In this document: positions 8,395 through 18,465 of the stretch, one piece after another | Numbering within the stretch: position 1 is the first letter of the stretch | Layout: every line of letters starts with the position of its first letter | Assembly (NCBI GenBank): GCA_027083445.1 | Contig: JALWOP010000401.1 | Span: 1-40,495, forward strand | Reading direction: 5' to 3' | Source: Planctomycetota bacterium | GTDB taxonomy: Bacteria > Planctomycetota > UBA1135 > GCA-002686595 | Length of the DNA stretch: 40,495 nt | Position numbers and translations under genes: made by a program | The notes under the pieces: model-generated | Databases searched by the model: none | What the model was told of the DNA's origin: nothing | Seen by the model: the letters and a program-made list of their open reading frames with translations, nothing else

Positions 8395-9602
8395 GCCGCG
8401 CGCCGCTGCGCATCCTGGTTTTCACGACCCTCTATCCCAACGCGGCTGACGAGGGGCATGGGATCTTCGTCGAAAACCGCCTGCGACAGCTCGTCGCCTC
8501 CGGTGAGGTCGAGGCTCGCGTCGTCGCTCCCATCCCGCGTTTTCCCTTTAAGTCCCACCGCTTCGGTCGCTATGGGCGCTTTGCTCGCGCGCCGCGTAGT
8601 GAGACGCGCCACGGGATCGAGATTCTGCATCCCCGTTACTGGGTGCTGCCCAAGGTGGGCTGGACCCTCGTTCCCCGTTGGTTGGCGAGTGCCGGTATTC
8701 GCGCCGCGCAGGGGCTGCGCGCTCAGGGTTTCGACTTCGACCTCATCGACGTCCACTACTTCTACCCCGACGGCGTCGCCGCGGCCCACCTGGCCCGCAA
8801 GCTGGAACGCCCACTCGTCATCACCGCGCGGGGGACGGACCTGAACGTCATCGCCCGCTACAAAAGACCCCAGGCACAGGTCCTCGAAGCGGCCCGGGTC
8901 GCCAGTGGATTGATCACCGTCTCCTCGGCCCTAGGCCGGGTGTTGACCGACATGGGCGCCGATGGGAGCAAGCTGAGGGTGCTTCCCAATGGGGTGGACG
9001 GGCACATCTTCCACCCGACCGAGGACCGCAGCGGACTGCGGGCGGATTTGGGAATCGTGGAGCCCTTGGTGATCTCCGTCGGTCGGCTGGTGCCGATCAA
9101 GGGGCATGAGCTGCTTCTGCGAGCCCTGGCCCTGCTCCCCGGCGTGAACCTGGCCCTATTCGGAGAGGGGCCGCTACGGGAGTCGCTCGGCAACCTGGCG
9201 CGGGAGCTGGGCCTGGAGGCGCGGGTGCGCTTCATGGGGCGTGCTCCCCATGCCGACTTGGCTCGCTGGTACGCCGCGGCGGACGTGGTCGCTCTGGCCT
9301 CCGAGAACGAGGGTTGTCCCAACGTCCTGCTCGAAGCCCTGGCCTGCGGCACCCCCGTCGTCGCCAGTGCGGTGGGAGGCATCCCCGAACTGGTCACCGA
9401 GGAGTGTGCCGGAGCGCTCGTCAGGGAGCGTACACCGCAGGCCTTCGCCGAGGCTCTGGGCAGCGTCCTCGGGCGGGAGCGGGACGAGGGCGCTGTCCTG
9501 GCCTATGCGCGGCGTTTCTCCTGGGAGGCTACGACCCGCGGCCAGCTCGAGCTCTTCCGCTCCGTGGACGCCCGTGCGCGAAAGCAGCGGGGAGTTACTT
9601 GA
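8391..9602 (+). CDS. Glycosyltransferase family 4
   Basis: 403-residue GT-B fold glycosyltransferase. The N-terminal half has the GT4-like acceptor domain (ILVFTTLYPNAADEGHGIFVENRL; VITARGTDLNVIARY). The C-terminal Glycos_transf_1 domain shows VISVGRLVPIKGHELLLRAL, then ADVVALASENEGCPNVLLEALACGTPVVAS, which holds the nucleotide-sugar-binding E-x7-E motif. It is probably a cytoplasmic or membrane-peripheral retaining transferase that adds a sugar from an NDP-sugar during lipid-linked glycan assembly. The ATG overlaps the asnB stop (ATGA), so the two are translationally coupled. The 3' end overlaps the end of the convergent epimerase gene by 8 bp. Donor and acceptor sugars cannot be told. Confidence 0.88.
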   Translation: MSRAPLRILVFTTLYPNAADEGHGIFVENRLRQLVASGEVEARVVAPIPRFPFKSHRFGRYGRFARAPRSETRHGIEILHPRYWVLPKVGWTLVPRWLASAGIRAAQGLRAQGFDFDLIDVHYFYPDGVAAAHLARKLERPLVITARGTDLNVIARYKRPQAQVLEAARVASGLITVSSALGRVLTDMGADGSKLRVLPNGVDGHIFHPTEDRSGLRADLGIVEPLVISVGRLVPIKGHELLLRALALLPGVNLALFGEGPLRESLGNLARELGLEARVRFMGRAPHADLARWYAAADVVALASENEGCPNVLLEALACGTPVVASAVGGIPELVTEECAGALVRERTPQAFAEALGSVLGRERDEGAVLAYARRFSWEATTRGQLELFRSVDARARKQRGVT

Positions 9603-10593
9603 GGAACCACTCGACGGTGCGGGCCAATCCCGTGGCCACGTCGATCTCCGGCTCGTACCCGAGGCGCTCTCTGGCCTTGGAGACATCGGCCAGGGAGTGA
9701 CGCACGTCTCCGGGGCGCTCGGGACCATGCTCGGCATCGTGGGTGACGAGGTCTGGTGAGATGCGCGCGATCTCGCCGCGAATCATGGAGTAGAGCTCGT
9801 TCAGGGTCGTGCGCGCCTCACAGGCGACGTTGTAGGCCTCGCCGGTGACGTTTTCCCCCTGGGCGGTCGCCGCCAAGAGGTTGGCCTGGACGGTGTTGTC
9901 GATGAAGCAGAAGTCGCGGCTGGTTTCGCCGTCCCCGTTGATGCGGCAGGTTTCCCCGGCGCGAATGCGACCGATCCAGCGCGGGATCACCGCGGCATAG
10001 GCGCCCTCGGGGTCCTGGCGCGGGCCGAAGACGTTGAAGTAGCGCAGCCCGCAGACCTCGAGGTCGTAGAGATCCTGGAAGTTGCGGGCGTAGAGTTCGT
10101 TCGCGGCCTTGGTCGTGGCGTAGGGGGAGAGGGGCCGTCCCGTCTCCTGTTCGACCTTGGGCAGGCCGGGGTGGTCGCCATAGACCGAGCTGGAGGAGGC
10201 GTAGACGAAGCGCCGCACCCCTGCGTCCCGGGCGGCGATGAGCATGTTGAGGAAGCCGGTGACGTTGGCCTCGTGCGACTGCAAGGGGTCGGCGATCGAA
10301 CGGGGGACCGAGCCGAGAGCCGCCTGATGCAGGACGTAGTCCACCTCGCGGCAGGCCCGGGCGCAGTCCTCGGGACGGCGGATATCCCCCTCGATGAACT
10401 CCAGGCGATCCAGGCCGACCTCTTCCAAGTTGGAGCGATGGCCGGTTGCGAAGTTGTCCAGGGCGATCACCCTCTGGTCGAGATCGAGCAGGCGCTCACA
10501 GAGGTGGCTGCCGATGAAGCCGGCGGCCCCGGTGACGAGCCAGGTGCGGGGGTTGGTGCGGAGGTGGGTCTGTAGATCTTGATAGGCGCTCAC
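9595..10593 (-). CDS. wbpP: UDP-N-acetylglucosamine 4-epimerase (WbpP-like)
   Basis: Extended short-chain dehydrogenase, 332 residues. It has the NAD site TGAAGFIGSH (about 21-30), LDNFATGH, the Ser of ASSSSVYGD and the catalytic pair Tyr158/Lys162 in SPYATTK. The opening (SAYQDLQTHLRTNPRTWLVTGAAGFIG spread over residues 2-28) and DNFATGHRSNLEEV match the WbpP group, which interconverts UDP-GlcNAc and UDP-GalNAc, better than GalE. GTG 10593 is chosen because the longer frame adds only 13 unconserved residues. It is divergent from the UDP-sugar dehydrogenase gene, 107 bp away. Together they would supply UDP-GalNAcA, the route known for Vi antigen and Pseudomonas O6. Confidence 0.86.
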   Translation of the reverse strand: MSAYQDLQTHLRTNPRTWLVTGAAGFIGSHLCERLLDLDQRVIALDNFATGHRSNLEEVGLDRLEFIEGDIRRPEDCARACREVDYVLHQAALGSVPRSIADPLQSHEANVTGFLNMLIAARDAGVRRFVYASSSSVYGDHPGLPKVEQETGRPLSPYATTKAANELYARNFQDLYDLEVCGLRYFNVFGPRQDPEGAYAAVIPRWIGRIRAGETCRINGDGETSRDFCFIDNTVQANLLAATAQGENVTGEAYNVACEARTTLNELYSMIRGEIARISPDLVTHDAEHGPERPGDVRHSLADVSKARERLGYEPEIDVATGLARTVEWFLK

Positions 10594-10668
10594 CCCCCCA
10601 TCATCGGCTGATCGGGGGTCGGGAGCGAGCAAAGGGCGTCAGATCTGGCGGATGACTCGCCGATGAAG

Positions 10669-10684
10669 GAGACTCCCGAGTCTC
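10669..10684. promoter_or_regulatory. 16-bp palindrome upstream of the UDP-sugar dehydrogenase
   Basis: GAGACTC-CC-GAGTCTC is a perfect 7-bp inverted repeat with a 2-base spacer, ending 16 bases before the ATG at 10701, in the shared region between wbpP and the dehydrogenase. Symmetry and position fit an operator. It could also fold as a 5-bp hairpin in the leader. Its function is inferred. Confidence 0.4.
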
Positions 10685-10700
10685 TCGGAAAGATATTCCC

Positions 10701-11984
<1,284 letters not shown>

Positions 11985-12032
11985 GCCCGCACGCAGGAGC
12001 AGGCCTCCCCGACGCCGGCCACAGCCCGGTTC

Positions 12033-14429
12033 TCACTTCTCCTCGTCGTCAGGTCCCAGGTAACCGATTCCGCGCAGCATTTCGCGGCCGGCTGCTCCGA
12101 CTCCGACCTTTTGCTTTGGGGCCCAGGATTCCTGAGCCTCGAGGCGCGTGCGGAGCTGGGAAACGAGGCGCTTTGCGACTTCGGGCTCGGACTCGGAAAT
12201 GTCGTCTTGCTCAGCGAGGTCCCGTTCGACATCGTAGAGCCAGAGGGTTTGGGCGTTCGGGCTCGGCTGATCGGGTCGCTTCCACCAGTGCAGGACCCAG
12301 CGCCCGTCACGCAGACCGTAAAGATGCTGCCCCCCGCGCCTGCCCAAGCGTCCCTTCTGGGTGGCGAACATCGGGGCGATCTCGTGGGGGTCGAGGAGCG
12401 TTCCCGGACGATCCATGCCGGGGAGCTCGACTCCCCCTAGCAGGGCCAAAGTGGGGCCGACGAGACGGTTGGATGTCGGGAACTCGACCCGCTTCCCACG
12501 CTCGATGCCCGGTCCCGCGAGGACCAGAGGGACATGGGTGAGTTCGCGATGGACACTCTGGGAGTGACCCAGGGCACCGTGATCGAGAAACTCTTCGCCG
12601 TGGTCGGCGGTGAATAGGACGACCGTGCGCCCTGTGAGCCCCAGGAACTCCAGGCGCTCCAGAATCGAACCGATGCAATGATCCCCAGAGCGGATACTGG
12701 CGTCGTACGCCCCGCGCAGCCAGTCACGGAGAGATTCATCGACCGAGTCGAATCCTTCCCTCTGCGCAACGGCAATCCGCTGGTCCAATCCCTGCTCGGG
12801 ATCGGGCACACCGAAGTGCTCGAGTGCCTCGCTCGTCGGTGCGTAGGGCCTGTGTGGATCGACTAGATGGAGGTAGAGGAAAAACCGTGCCCCGGCGTAC
12901 CCATCGAGCCAGCGCAGGATCTCGGGCACCACCGCCTCACTCTTGCGCATGCGGTTGTCGTAGTGGAAGCTCTCGAATCCTTGATCGAACTGGCGATCGG
13001 GCACGATGAGTGGGTTGCAGGACCAGGCGGCAGTCGTATAGCCGCGCCGCTGCAAGACCTCCGCCACCGTGTCGATGCGCAAATCGAGCGTGCAGGAAGA
13101 GTTACTGGTCACCCCGTGAGCATCCGCCGGCAGACCGGTCAGGATCGATGCCGTCGAGGGCCAGGTCCAGCTCGCCGCCGAGAAAGCCTCCTCGAAAAGG
13201 GTTCCCCGGGCCGCCAACCGCTCGAGGAAGGGCGTCGTCTCCAGGGAGTAGCCATACGCCGAACAGTGGTCGGCGCGCAGAGTGTCCTGCACGATCAAGA
13301 GCAGGTTGGGCGCTTCGGCGGTTGGGCGCAGTCTTTCGGTCGCGACGCGCGATTCGATGCGGAGTTCCCCAAAACCCATCAAGAGCTTCGAGGCTGGGAT
13401 AGAAGGGGGCGAGGTCTCCGGGGCCCAGGAGGTGCGCAAAGTGATTCGGTCGCCCCCTCGAACAGGAATACCATCCACCCTCGAGCCCACCCCCTCGTCA
13501 ACGGCGTCATCACTCTCCTCCTTGGCGCGATGCCAAATCCAGCCATCGGTCAACCAGGGCTGGGAGGAGGAGACGCTTCTTTGGGCGCGGGTCGACCAGA
13601 CCGGCTCGCCGTTGCGAAGGACTTCGAAATCGATGGCGACACCGCCGGGGATGCGCCGCACCAGCGGGCGCAGGCTGCGGTCGATACCCGCCGTAGCCCG
13701 AAAAGTTCCCGGCGGCAGCTCTTCGGGAACCTCCAACTCGACGCTGCACGGCGGGGCCATCCACAGGGAGTTCTTGTCGGCTGCATCGTAGGTGGAGGCC
13801 AGCGAAGGTGTGATGACTCTCGGCTGCACTTCGCTGCCGGGAAGCTGACTTTGGACTCTCCAGGTCTCGGGATGCGCCAGGAACTCGAAGATGACCTCGC
13901 GCCGGCCGAAGACGGGGGGGTGGTGTGCGAGGAGGAAGCGTCCTGCGAAGAGAGCGGCTACGGAGATGACGATGCAGGCCAGGTTCGAGCGTGCTTTGGG
14001 AGCGCGGCGCCAGGCGGCGAGCATGAGGATGGCGATTCCAGCCCCCGCCAGCGACAACCACAGAGGCCCGCCGGGCGCCAGCGCCGGTGACCAGCGCGTT
14101 CGCCAGGCCGGTGCATCGAACACGCCTCCAGCGACGAGGGCCAGGGCTGCGCCCGCGGGGAGAATCGCAAGCAGCGCGGACCGGCCGCGTCCCGCCGCCC
14201 AGCGAGTCACGAGCGCAGCGCAGAGCCCCGCCGCCAGGGCCGGGCCCAGGGCCCGATCGAGGGCCTGCAGCGAGGACCAGGTCGCCAGCTCGAACTCCTC
14301 GGGGGTGGGATCGACCGCCTGTCTGAGGTAGGCCGAGCGGTAAACCCAGACGCGCAGAAGCAGGACTGCGGCGCCGGAGGCACAAGCGAAGGCGGCCAGG
14401 GGAAGCGATGCTTGGCTCTTGCGATTCAT
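12033..14429 (-). CDS. Five-TM sulfatase-fold (alkaline phosphatase superfamily) protein, Thr at nucleophile position
   Basis: 798 residues. The N-terminal 170 residues hold about five hydrophobic helices (about 10-30, 62-78, 85-103, 124-140, 150-168). A beta-rich insert follows (about 180-365), then a sulfatase/phosphotransferase domain. Metal ligands appear in LLIVQDTLRADH (Asp382) and TADHGEEFLDHG. The sulfatase signature C-x-P-S-R reads T-W-P-S (Thr422), so formylglycine cannot form. The five-TM plus extracellular domain layout and Thr nucleophile recall LtaS/EptA-type phosphotransferases, so transfer of a phospho-group to a surface glycan or lipid is more likely than sulfate hydrolysis (inference). 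The C-terminus ends in LRGIGYLG, also seen in the other two family members in this window. It is the last gene of the minus-strand run from 16944. Confidence 0.82.
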   Translation of the reverse strand: MNRKSQASLPLAAFACASGAAVLLLRVWVYRSAYLRQAVDPTPEEFELATWSSLQALDRALGPALAAGLCAALVTRWAAGRGRSALLAILPAGAALALVAGGVFDAPAWRTRWSPALAPGGPLWLSLAGAGIAILMLAAWRRAPKARSNLACIVISVAALFAGRFLLAHHPPVFGRREVIFEFLAHPETWRVQSQLPGSEVQPRVITPSLASTYDAADKNSLWMAPPCSVELEVPEELPPGTFRATAGIDRSLRPLVRRIPGGVAIDFEVLRNGEPVWSTRAQRSVSSSQPWLTDGWIWHRAKEESDDAVDEGVGSRVDGIPVRGGDRITLRTSWAPETSPPSIPASKLLMGFGELRIESRVATERLRPTAEAPNLLLIVQDTLRADHCSAYGYSLETTPFLERLAARGTLFEEAFSAASWTWPSTASILTGLPADAHGVTSNSSCTLDLRIDTVAEVLQRRGYTTAAWSCNPLIVPDRQFDQGFESFHYDNRMRKSEAVVPEILRWLDGYAGARFFLYLHLVDPHRPYAPTSEALEHFGVPDPEQGLDQRIAVAQREGFDSVDESLRDWLRGAYDASIRSGDHCIGSILERLEFLGLTGRTVVLFTADHGEEFLDHGALGHSQSVHRELTHVPLVLAGPGIERGKRVEFPTSNRLVGPTLALLGGVELPGMDRPGTLLDPHEIAPMFATQKGRLGRRGGQHLYGLRDGRWVLHWWKRPDQPSPNAQTLWLYDVERDLAEQDDISESEPEVAKRLVSQLRTRLEAQESWAPKQKVGVGAAGREMLRGIGYLGPDDEEK

Positions 14430-14489
14430 GGCAACCGGCCGGGAAGGGACGGGAGATCCATCCTACCCCGATCCAGCATCGCGCGCCGG

Positions 14490-15485
14490 TCAGGCGGCAA
14501 GGGAGGGAGCCTCGTGGCCGTCCCCACTCTCGTGGGCCTTGCGCCGCTCCGCCCGGGCCTTGCGGCGGGCCTCACGCTCGATTTCCCGCTGCAAGTTCGC
14601 CTCCCGCTGCGCACGCGTCGCCTCCATGATCCTCGAGCGGACGGTCTCCAGGTTCCAGTCGATCGCCTGCTCGGTGATGTCCGAACGCGCCTGGATGAGC
14701 TGGTCGAGGGCGATCCAGAGCAGGCCGATATCGCCTTCGAGGGTCGGGTGGAGCCGGTCGGCTTGCAGCAAGCGCCCGCTCTCCTCGGGGGACCAGCGGT
14801 GCCCGTGGATTTCGAGCTCCTTGCCCTCGGTCATGCGCGAGACGAACGCGTGCATGGGAACCAACACGACATCTCCCCTCTCTTTCGCCCACTGCTGAAT
14901 GCGCGTATTGAACCGGGCGATCTCTTCGGCGGTGGGAACCATGGCGGGCGTGAGCAGAGGGATCCCAAAGGGACCCTTACCGTCGAGGGCACCGTGCATG
15001 TCGGGGATGTCGCCGATGATGAGCGGGCAGTGCAGCCGATCGAGGAGAGCGATGCCCTGTTCGAGCCGCACCAGGCGGGTCTGGGTCGAAAGCTCCTGGC
15101 GAAACGGCGAATAGGTGAACCAAAAGAGGAAGTCGACCCCGACCGCGAGGGTGGGTTTTGCCTCCAAGGCCCGGTCGATCTGCTCCGAAGCTTTACGCAG
15201 CGGATCCCGGAAGAGCATCGTGTCGCCCAGGTCGAGGATCGGCTCGTGCCGGCCGACGAGGAGTGCGTCGAGGAGCGTACCCAGCTTGACCTCGGCCTTC
15301 AGATCGGCATATAGGCCATAACCACCCGAGACACTGGCGCCGAAGCAGACAATGCGTTGCAGCAGAGCGGGGCGTTGCAGCAGAGCGGGTGCTCGAGGCT
15401 CGTCACCCACCTTCTCCTGGGCACCGAGGGGAGCGAGCAGGCCGACCAGGGCGAGGCAGACGGGGATCACGCTGCGCACAGACAT
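14490..15485 (-). CDS. Secreted SGNH-like hydrolase domain protein
   Basis: 331 residues with an N-terminal signal peptide (RSVIPVCLALVGLLAPLGAQ). The mature part has SGNH-like blocks: FGASVSGGYG (48-57; Ser51 takes the place of Ser in GDS) and ADRLHPT with Asp243 and His246, the usual D-x-x-H pair. In between are VDFLFWFTY and IIGDIPDM. This suggests an extracytoplasmic esterase or acetylhydrolase of the GDSL/SGNH type. Block II/III residues are not clear, so activity is unproven. The C-terminal 50 residues are a charged helix rich in Arg, Glu and Ala. ATG 15485 is chosen as the start of the signal peptide. It lies 31 bp after the OYE gene and 60 bp before the sulfatase-fold gene. Confidence 0.68.
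   Translation of the reverse strand: MSVRSVIPVCLALVGLLAPLGAQEKVGDEPRAPALLQRPALLQRIVCFGASVSGGYGLYADLKAEVKLGTLLDALLVGRHEPILDLGDTMLFRDPLRKASEQIDRALEAKPTLAVGVDFLFWFTYSPFRQELSTQTRLVRLEQGIALLDRLHCPLIIGDIPDMHGALDGKGPFGIPLLTPAMVPTAEEIARFNTRIQQWAKERGDVVLVPMHAFVSRMTEGKELEIHGHRWSPEESGRLLQADRLHPTLEGDIGLLWIALDQLIQARSDITEQAIDWNLETVRSRIMEATRAQREANLQREIEREARRKARAERRKAHESGDGHEAPSLAA
15354..15389. repeat. Perfect 18-bp tandem duplication inside the SGNH gene
   Basis: GCGTTGCAGCAGAGCGGG is present twice in a row (15354-15371 and 15372-15389). It is a multiple of three and duplicates six residues (PALLQR twice) just after the signal peptide, in the linker, so the frame is kept. It is probably a recent slippage event. 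Confidence 0.85.
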
Positions 15486-15516
15486 GGCCCCAGCATCGGT
15501 CCGGATCGCTTCAGGC

Positions 15517-16944
15517 TCAAGGGGTCCAGGGGGGAGGAAGCAGTCTGCGGCGCCCATCCCGGGAGCGAGAGATCCCTCCCGAGGCGTCGGGCCGGCTCCA
15601 ATCCCGGTCCCAGAGGCGACAGGTGACCTCCTTGTGGCGCTGGTCGAGTCCCTCGCAGTAGTTGGTGTACTCACAGCGGCGCACCTCGCAACCGCGTCCC
15701 AGCTCCATCTTGCGCCACCAATCCGGGTCGGCCAGGCTCTGGCGCGCCGCCGCGACCAGATCGCAGTCACCCCGCTCCAACGCCTTTTCGGCCAGGGCGA
15801 AGCTGCCGATACCCCCCGCGGCGACGATGGGTGTGCGCCGGCCGTCCCCACGCACCGCGCGGCGGATGCTGCGTGCCAAGGGCAGGTTGCGACCGAAGGG
15901 ACCGGGGGCTGCGATGCGCACGGTCGGCATGCACTCGTGTCCGCTGGGACCCGTATAGGGATAGGCCGCTTCACCGACCCGCGGCCGGCGAGCATCCTCG
16001 AACTTGCCCCCCTTGGAGATCGATAGAAAGTCCATGCCCGCGGCGGCCAGGGCCCGAGCGTAGGCGACGGCATCCTCGATTCTGCTGCCCCCTTCGATGA
16101 CCTCGTCACCCAGGAGGCGACAACCCACCGTGTAGTCGTGACCGACCCGTTCGCGCACGGCGGCGTATACCTCGAGCGGAAGTCGCAGTCGTCCTTCCAA
16201 ACTGCCTCCATAGCCGTCCTCCCGCGTGTTGGTGCGCGAGAGAAACGAGGCCATGGTGTAGGCGTGGGCGTAGTGCAACTCGACGCCGTCGAATCCAGCT
16301 CGCCGGGCGCGGTCCGCGGCATCGGCGAAGAGGGGGGGAAGGATGCGGGGGAGCTCCGCGATGTGGGGCAGGTGGGTATCGGTGACCCGCTCCCGTGCAC
16401 CAAACTCGAGTGCCTCCCACTCACGGGGGGAGAGTAGCCGGCGCAGTTCGACATCGGATGCCGCGAGGAGGCGCTCGCGCACCGCGGCTTCGTCTTCACC
16501 CGGGCGCCGGTGGGCGTCGGTGATCTCGAGGAATTCGCCCAGGAAGCGCTCCCGGCTCGGGCGCCGTCGAATGCGCAGGAAGTCGATCAGTTGGATGAGG
16601 AGTCGGGTACGGCCCTCGCTGCGCTCCCGCACGGTTTCGACGAGTCGGCGCAGGCCCGGGAGGTAGCGTTCGTGGCCGATGCGCAGCAGCGGACCGCTGG
16701 CGATGTCGCGGATGCCGGTGGCCTCGACGACCAGAACCCCCGGTCGGCCTTCGGCGAAGCGCCCGTACCAGGCGAGAACCTCGGGGGTGACCGACCCATC
16801 CTCGGCGGCCCGCCAGGGGACCATGGCGGGAACCCAGGCCCGGGTACGCGCCGTGAATGAGCCCACCCGCAGCGGGGAGAAGAGGCGACTGCCGGCGGCC
16901 TCCTGCGCGCTGGGCCAATCGGGGTCGGGGAGCGAATGACGCAT
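15517..16944 (-). CDS. NADH:flavin oxidoreductase (Old Yellow Enzyme family)
   Basis: About 475 residues; FMN-binding TIM barrel of the OYE family. It starts with RLFSPLRVGSFTARTRAWVP, typical of the first strand. It has FDGVELHYAHAYTMASFLS and NTREDGYGGSLEGRLRLP, the conserved H-x-x-H/Y and R-x-x-x-YGGS-x-x-x-R blocks, and late FMN-phosphate glycines (IVAAGGIGS). The C-terminal Cys-rich tail (CEVRRCEYTNYCEG, CRLW) could hold an Fe-S cluster as in 2,4-dienoyl-CoA reductase, but the following FAD/NAD domain is absent. In 2-aminobenzoyl-CoA monooxygenase/reductase an OYE domain reduces the ring; this protein might be a separate version (inference). Start 16944 is preferred; ATG 16971 is an alternative that would overlap the divergent mtfA start. 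Confidence 0.83.
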   Translation of the reverse strand: MRHSLPDPDWPSAQEAAGSRLFSPLRVGSFTARTRAWVPAMVPWRAAEDGSVTPEVLAWYGRFAEGRPGVLVVEATGIRDIASGPLLRIGHERYLPGLRRLVETVRERSEGRTRLLIQLIDFLRIRRRPSRERFLGEFLEITDAHRRPGEDEAAVRERLLAASDVELRRLLSPREWEALEFGARERVTDTHLPHIAELPRILPPLFADAADRARRAGFDGVELHYAHAYTMASFLSRTNTREDGYGGSLEGRLRLPLEVYAAVRERVGHDYTVGCRLLGDEVIEGGSRIEDAVAYARALAAAGMDFLSISKGGKFEDARRPRVGEAAYPYTGPSGHECMPTVRIAAPGPFGRNLPLARSIRRAVRGDGRRTPIVAAGGIGSFALAEKALERGDCDLVAAARQSLADPDWWRKMELGRGCEVRRCEYTNYCEGLDQRHKEVTCRLWDRDWSRPDASGGISRSRDGRRRLLPPPWTP

Positions 16945-16969
16945 CGCGCGCAGGGTACCCTGCTCTGCC

Positions 16970-17716
16970 ATGTTCTTCGGTTGGTTTCGGCGGCGGAAGC
17001 CCAAGCGCGCGCTTCCGGAGGAAGTCCCGGCGGATTGGCGACCCCATCTGGAGGCGCAGCCCTTCGTCTCCCTACTCTCCACCGAGGAGACTTGCAGGCT
17101 CGTCGATTTGGCTCGCTCGTTCGAGGAGCGGGTTCATTTCGAGGGTTGCGCGGGGATGCAGGTCGATGACGAGGTGCGGCGCTCGATCGCGTTGCAGGCC
17201 TGCCGCCTGATCCTCTACCTGGGATCCGAAGCCTATCGGCGCGTCAAGACGGTTCTGGTCTACCCGAGCTCCTTTCAAGCGGAGATCGAGGGGAAACGGC
17301 AGGATGTGAGCGGGCTTGCGGTGCCGGATGGGCCGGTGCTCCTGGCCTGGGATCAAGTGCGCCTCGGAGCAAGGGACGCTCGCGACGGGAAGAACCTCGT
17401 CTACCACGAGTTCGCGCACAAGCTCGACATGCTCGACGGTCAAACCGACGGGACGCCACCCCTGCCGAGCCGGGAGCAGGCGGATGCTTGGCGGGAGATC
17501 ATGGGGCGCCAGCACCGGCGGCTGCGTTGGGCGGCCCGGCGTCGGCGCAGGACCCTGATCGATCCCTACGGCGCGACCTCTCCGGCGGAGTTCTTCGCCG
17601 AGGCGACCGAAGTCTTCTTCGAGAGGCCGCGCAAGCTGAAAAAGGCGCACCGCCGCCTCTATCGCACCCTCGCGCGCTTCTACCGCCAGGACCCCGCGCG
17701 TAGAGTGCGTCCATGA
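16970..17716 (+). CDS. mtfA: MtfA-family zinc peptidase
   Basis: 248 residues, M90 peptidase family. The zinc site is HEFAHKLD (His146-Glu147-x-x-His150), with the downstream acidic helix AEFFAEATEVFFE supplying the third ligand. VLVYPSSF, VLLAWDQV and KLDMLDG are also typical. In E. coli MtfA binds the glucose PTS repressor Mlc and has aminopeptidase activity; whether that role exists here is unknown. The N-terminus is basic and hydrophobic (FFGWFRRRKPKR). Its ATG (16970-16972) lies in a CATG palindrome shared with a possible minus-strand start of the OYE gene. The 3' end overlaps the SDR start by four bases (ATGA). Confidence 0.87.
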   Translation: MFFGWFRRRKPKRALPEEVPADWRPHLEAQPFVSLLSTEETCRLVDLARSFEERVHFEGCAGMQVDDEVRRSIALQACRLILYLGSEAYRRVKTVLVYPSSFQAEIEGKRQDVSGLAVPDGPVLLAWDQVRLGARDARDGKNLVYHEFAHKLDMLDGQTDGTPPLPSREQADAWREIMGRQHRRLRWAARRRRRTLIDPYGATSPAEFFAEATEVFFERPRKLKKAHRRLYRTLARFYRQDPARRVRP

Positions 17717-18465
17717 AGGAACTCGCCCTGGTCACGGGGGGCGGCGGGGGGATCGGTGCCGCGATCTGCCGCGCCTTGGCCCCCGAGTATCGACTTCTGG
17801 TTGCCGGCCGGAATGCGGCCCGGTTGCAGGCGGTCGCCGAGGAGGTCGGCGCGACGCCCCTCGAACTCGACGTCACCGACTCTCGCCGCTCGCAGAAGGT
17901 GGCCGCCGAACACGACATTCGCTGTCTGATCGCAGGCGCGGGCTTTGGTCGCAGTGGGCCGGTCGGTGCCGCGGACGCCATCGCCTCGCTGCGCAGCCAC
18001 CTGGAGACCAACTTCATCGGTGCCGTGCGGCTCGTGGAGCTTCTGGTTCCCCGTTGGAAGGAGTCGGGGGGCGGTCGCGTGGTGTTCATCGCCTCCTCCG
18101 CCGCTCTCGACGGTTACCCCTATGTCTCGGCCTACGCCGCCTCGAAGCACGCCCTGCTCGGCTACGCGCGCTCGGCAGCCAAGGAACTGGCGCGCCATCG
18201 CATCGCGATTCAGATCCTCTGTCCGCACTACGTCGACACCCCCATGACCGCGGCCAGCGTCGCACGCATCTGCGAGACCACCGGCCGCACCGAGGCGGAG
18301 GCACGCGCTTCCCTCGCCCAGAAAAACCCCGGCGGCCGTTTGATCACCCCTCGAGAGGTGGCCGAGGCTACCCTGGAGCTGCTGCGCTCCCCGCGCACGG
18401 GCGTCGTCCTGGAGCTGGTCGGCGGCGACTCGATCGAGCGGGAGCCGGGCCTCTCCTTGGACTGA
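17713..18465 (+). CDS. SDR-family NAD(P)-dependent oxidoreductase
   Basis: Classical short-chain dehydrogenase, 250 residues. The cofactor loop is VTGGGGGIGAAI (T-G-x3-G-x-G). The NNAG element is altered to IAGAG. The catalytic set is Ser128/129 in FIASSA, Tyr141 and Lys145 (YAASK). It probably reduces or oxidises a hydroxy/keto group on a CoA ester or other small molecule. The ATG overlaps the mtfA stop (ATGA), and the TGA stop overlaps the RidA ATG (TGATG), so the three genes are tightly coupled. SDR, RidA, crotonase, acyl-CoA dehydrogenase and benzoate-CoA ligase genes recur together in 2-aminobenzoyl-CoA clusters. That context suggests a hydroxyacyl-CoA dehydrogenase-like role (inference). 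Confidence 0.88.
   Translation: MKELALVTGGGGGIGAAICRALAPEYRLLVAGRNAARLQAVAEEVGATPLELDVTDSRRSQKVAAEHDIRCLIAGAGFGRSGPVGAADAIASLRSHLETNFIGAVRLVELLVPRWKESGGGRVVFIASSAALDGYPYVSAYAASKHALLGYARSAAKELARHRIAIQILCPHYVDTPMTAASVARICETTGRTEAEARASLAQKNPGGRLITPREVAEATLELLRSPRTGVVLELVGGDSIEREPGLSLD

Noticed and set aside
11985-12032. Weak AGGCC/GGCCT inverted repeat between convergent genes as a terminator
   Set aside because: The loop is more than 20 bases, the stem is five pairs and no T run follows.
12867-14090. 407-codon plus-strand frame opposite the five-TM sulfatase-fold gene
   Set aside because: The minus strand encodes conserved alkaline-phosphatase-superfamily motifs; the plus product is low-complexity.
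15486-16499. Upstream extension of the SGNH gene frame
   Set aside because: It runs through the OYE gene in another frame; ATG 15485 begins a clear signal peptide.
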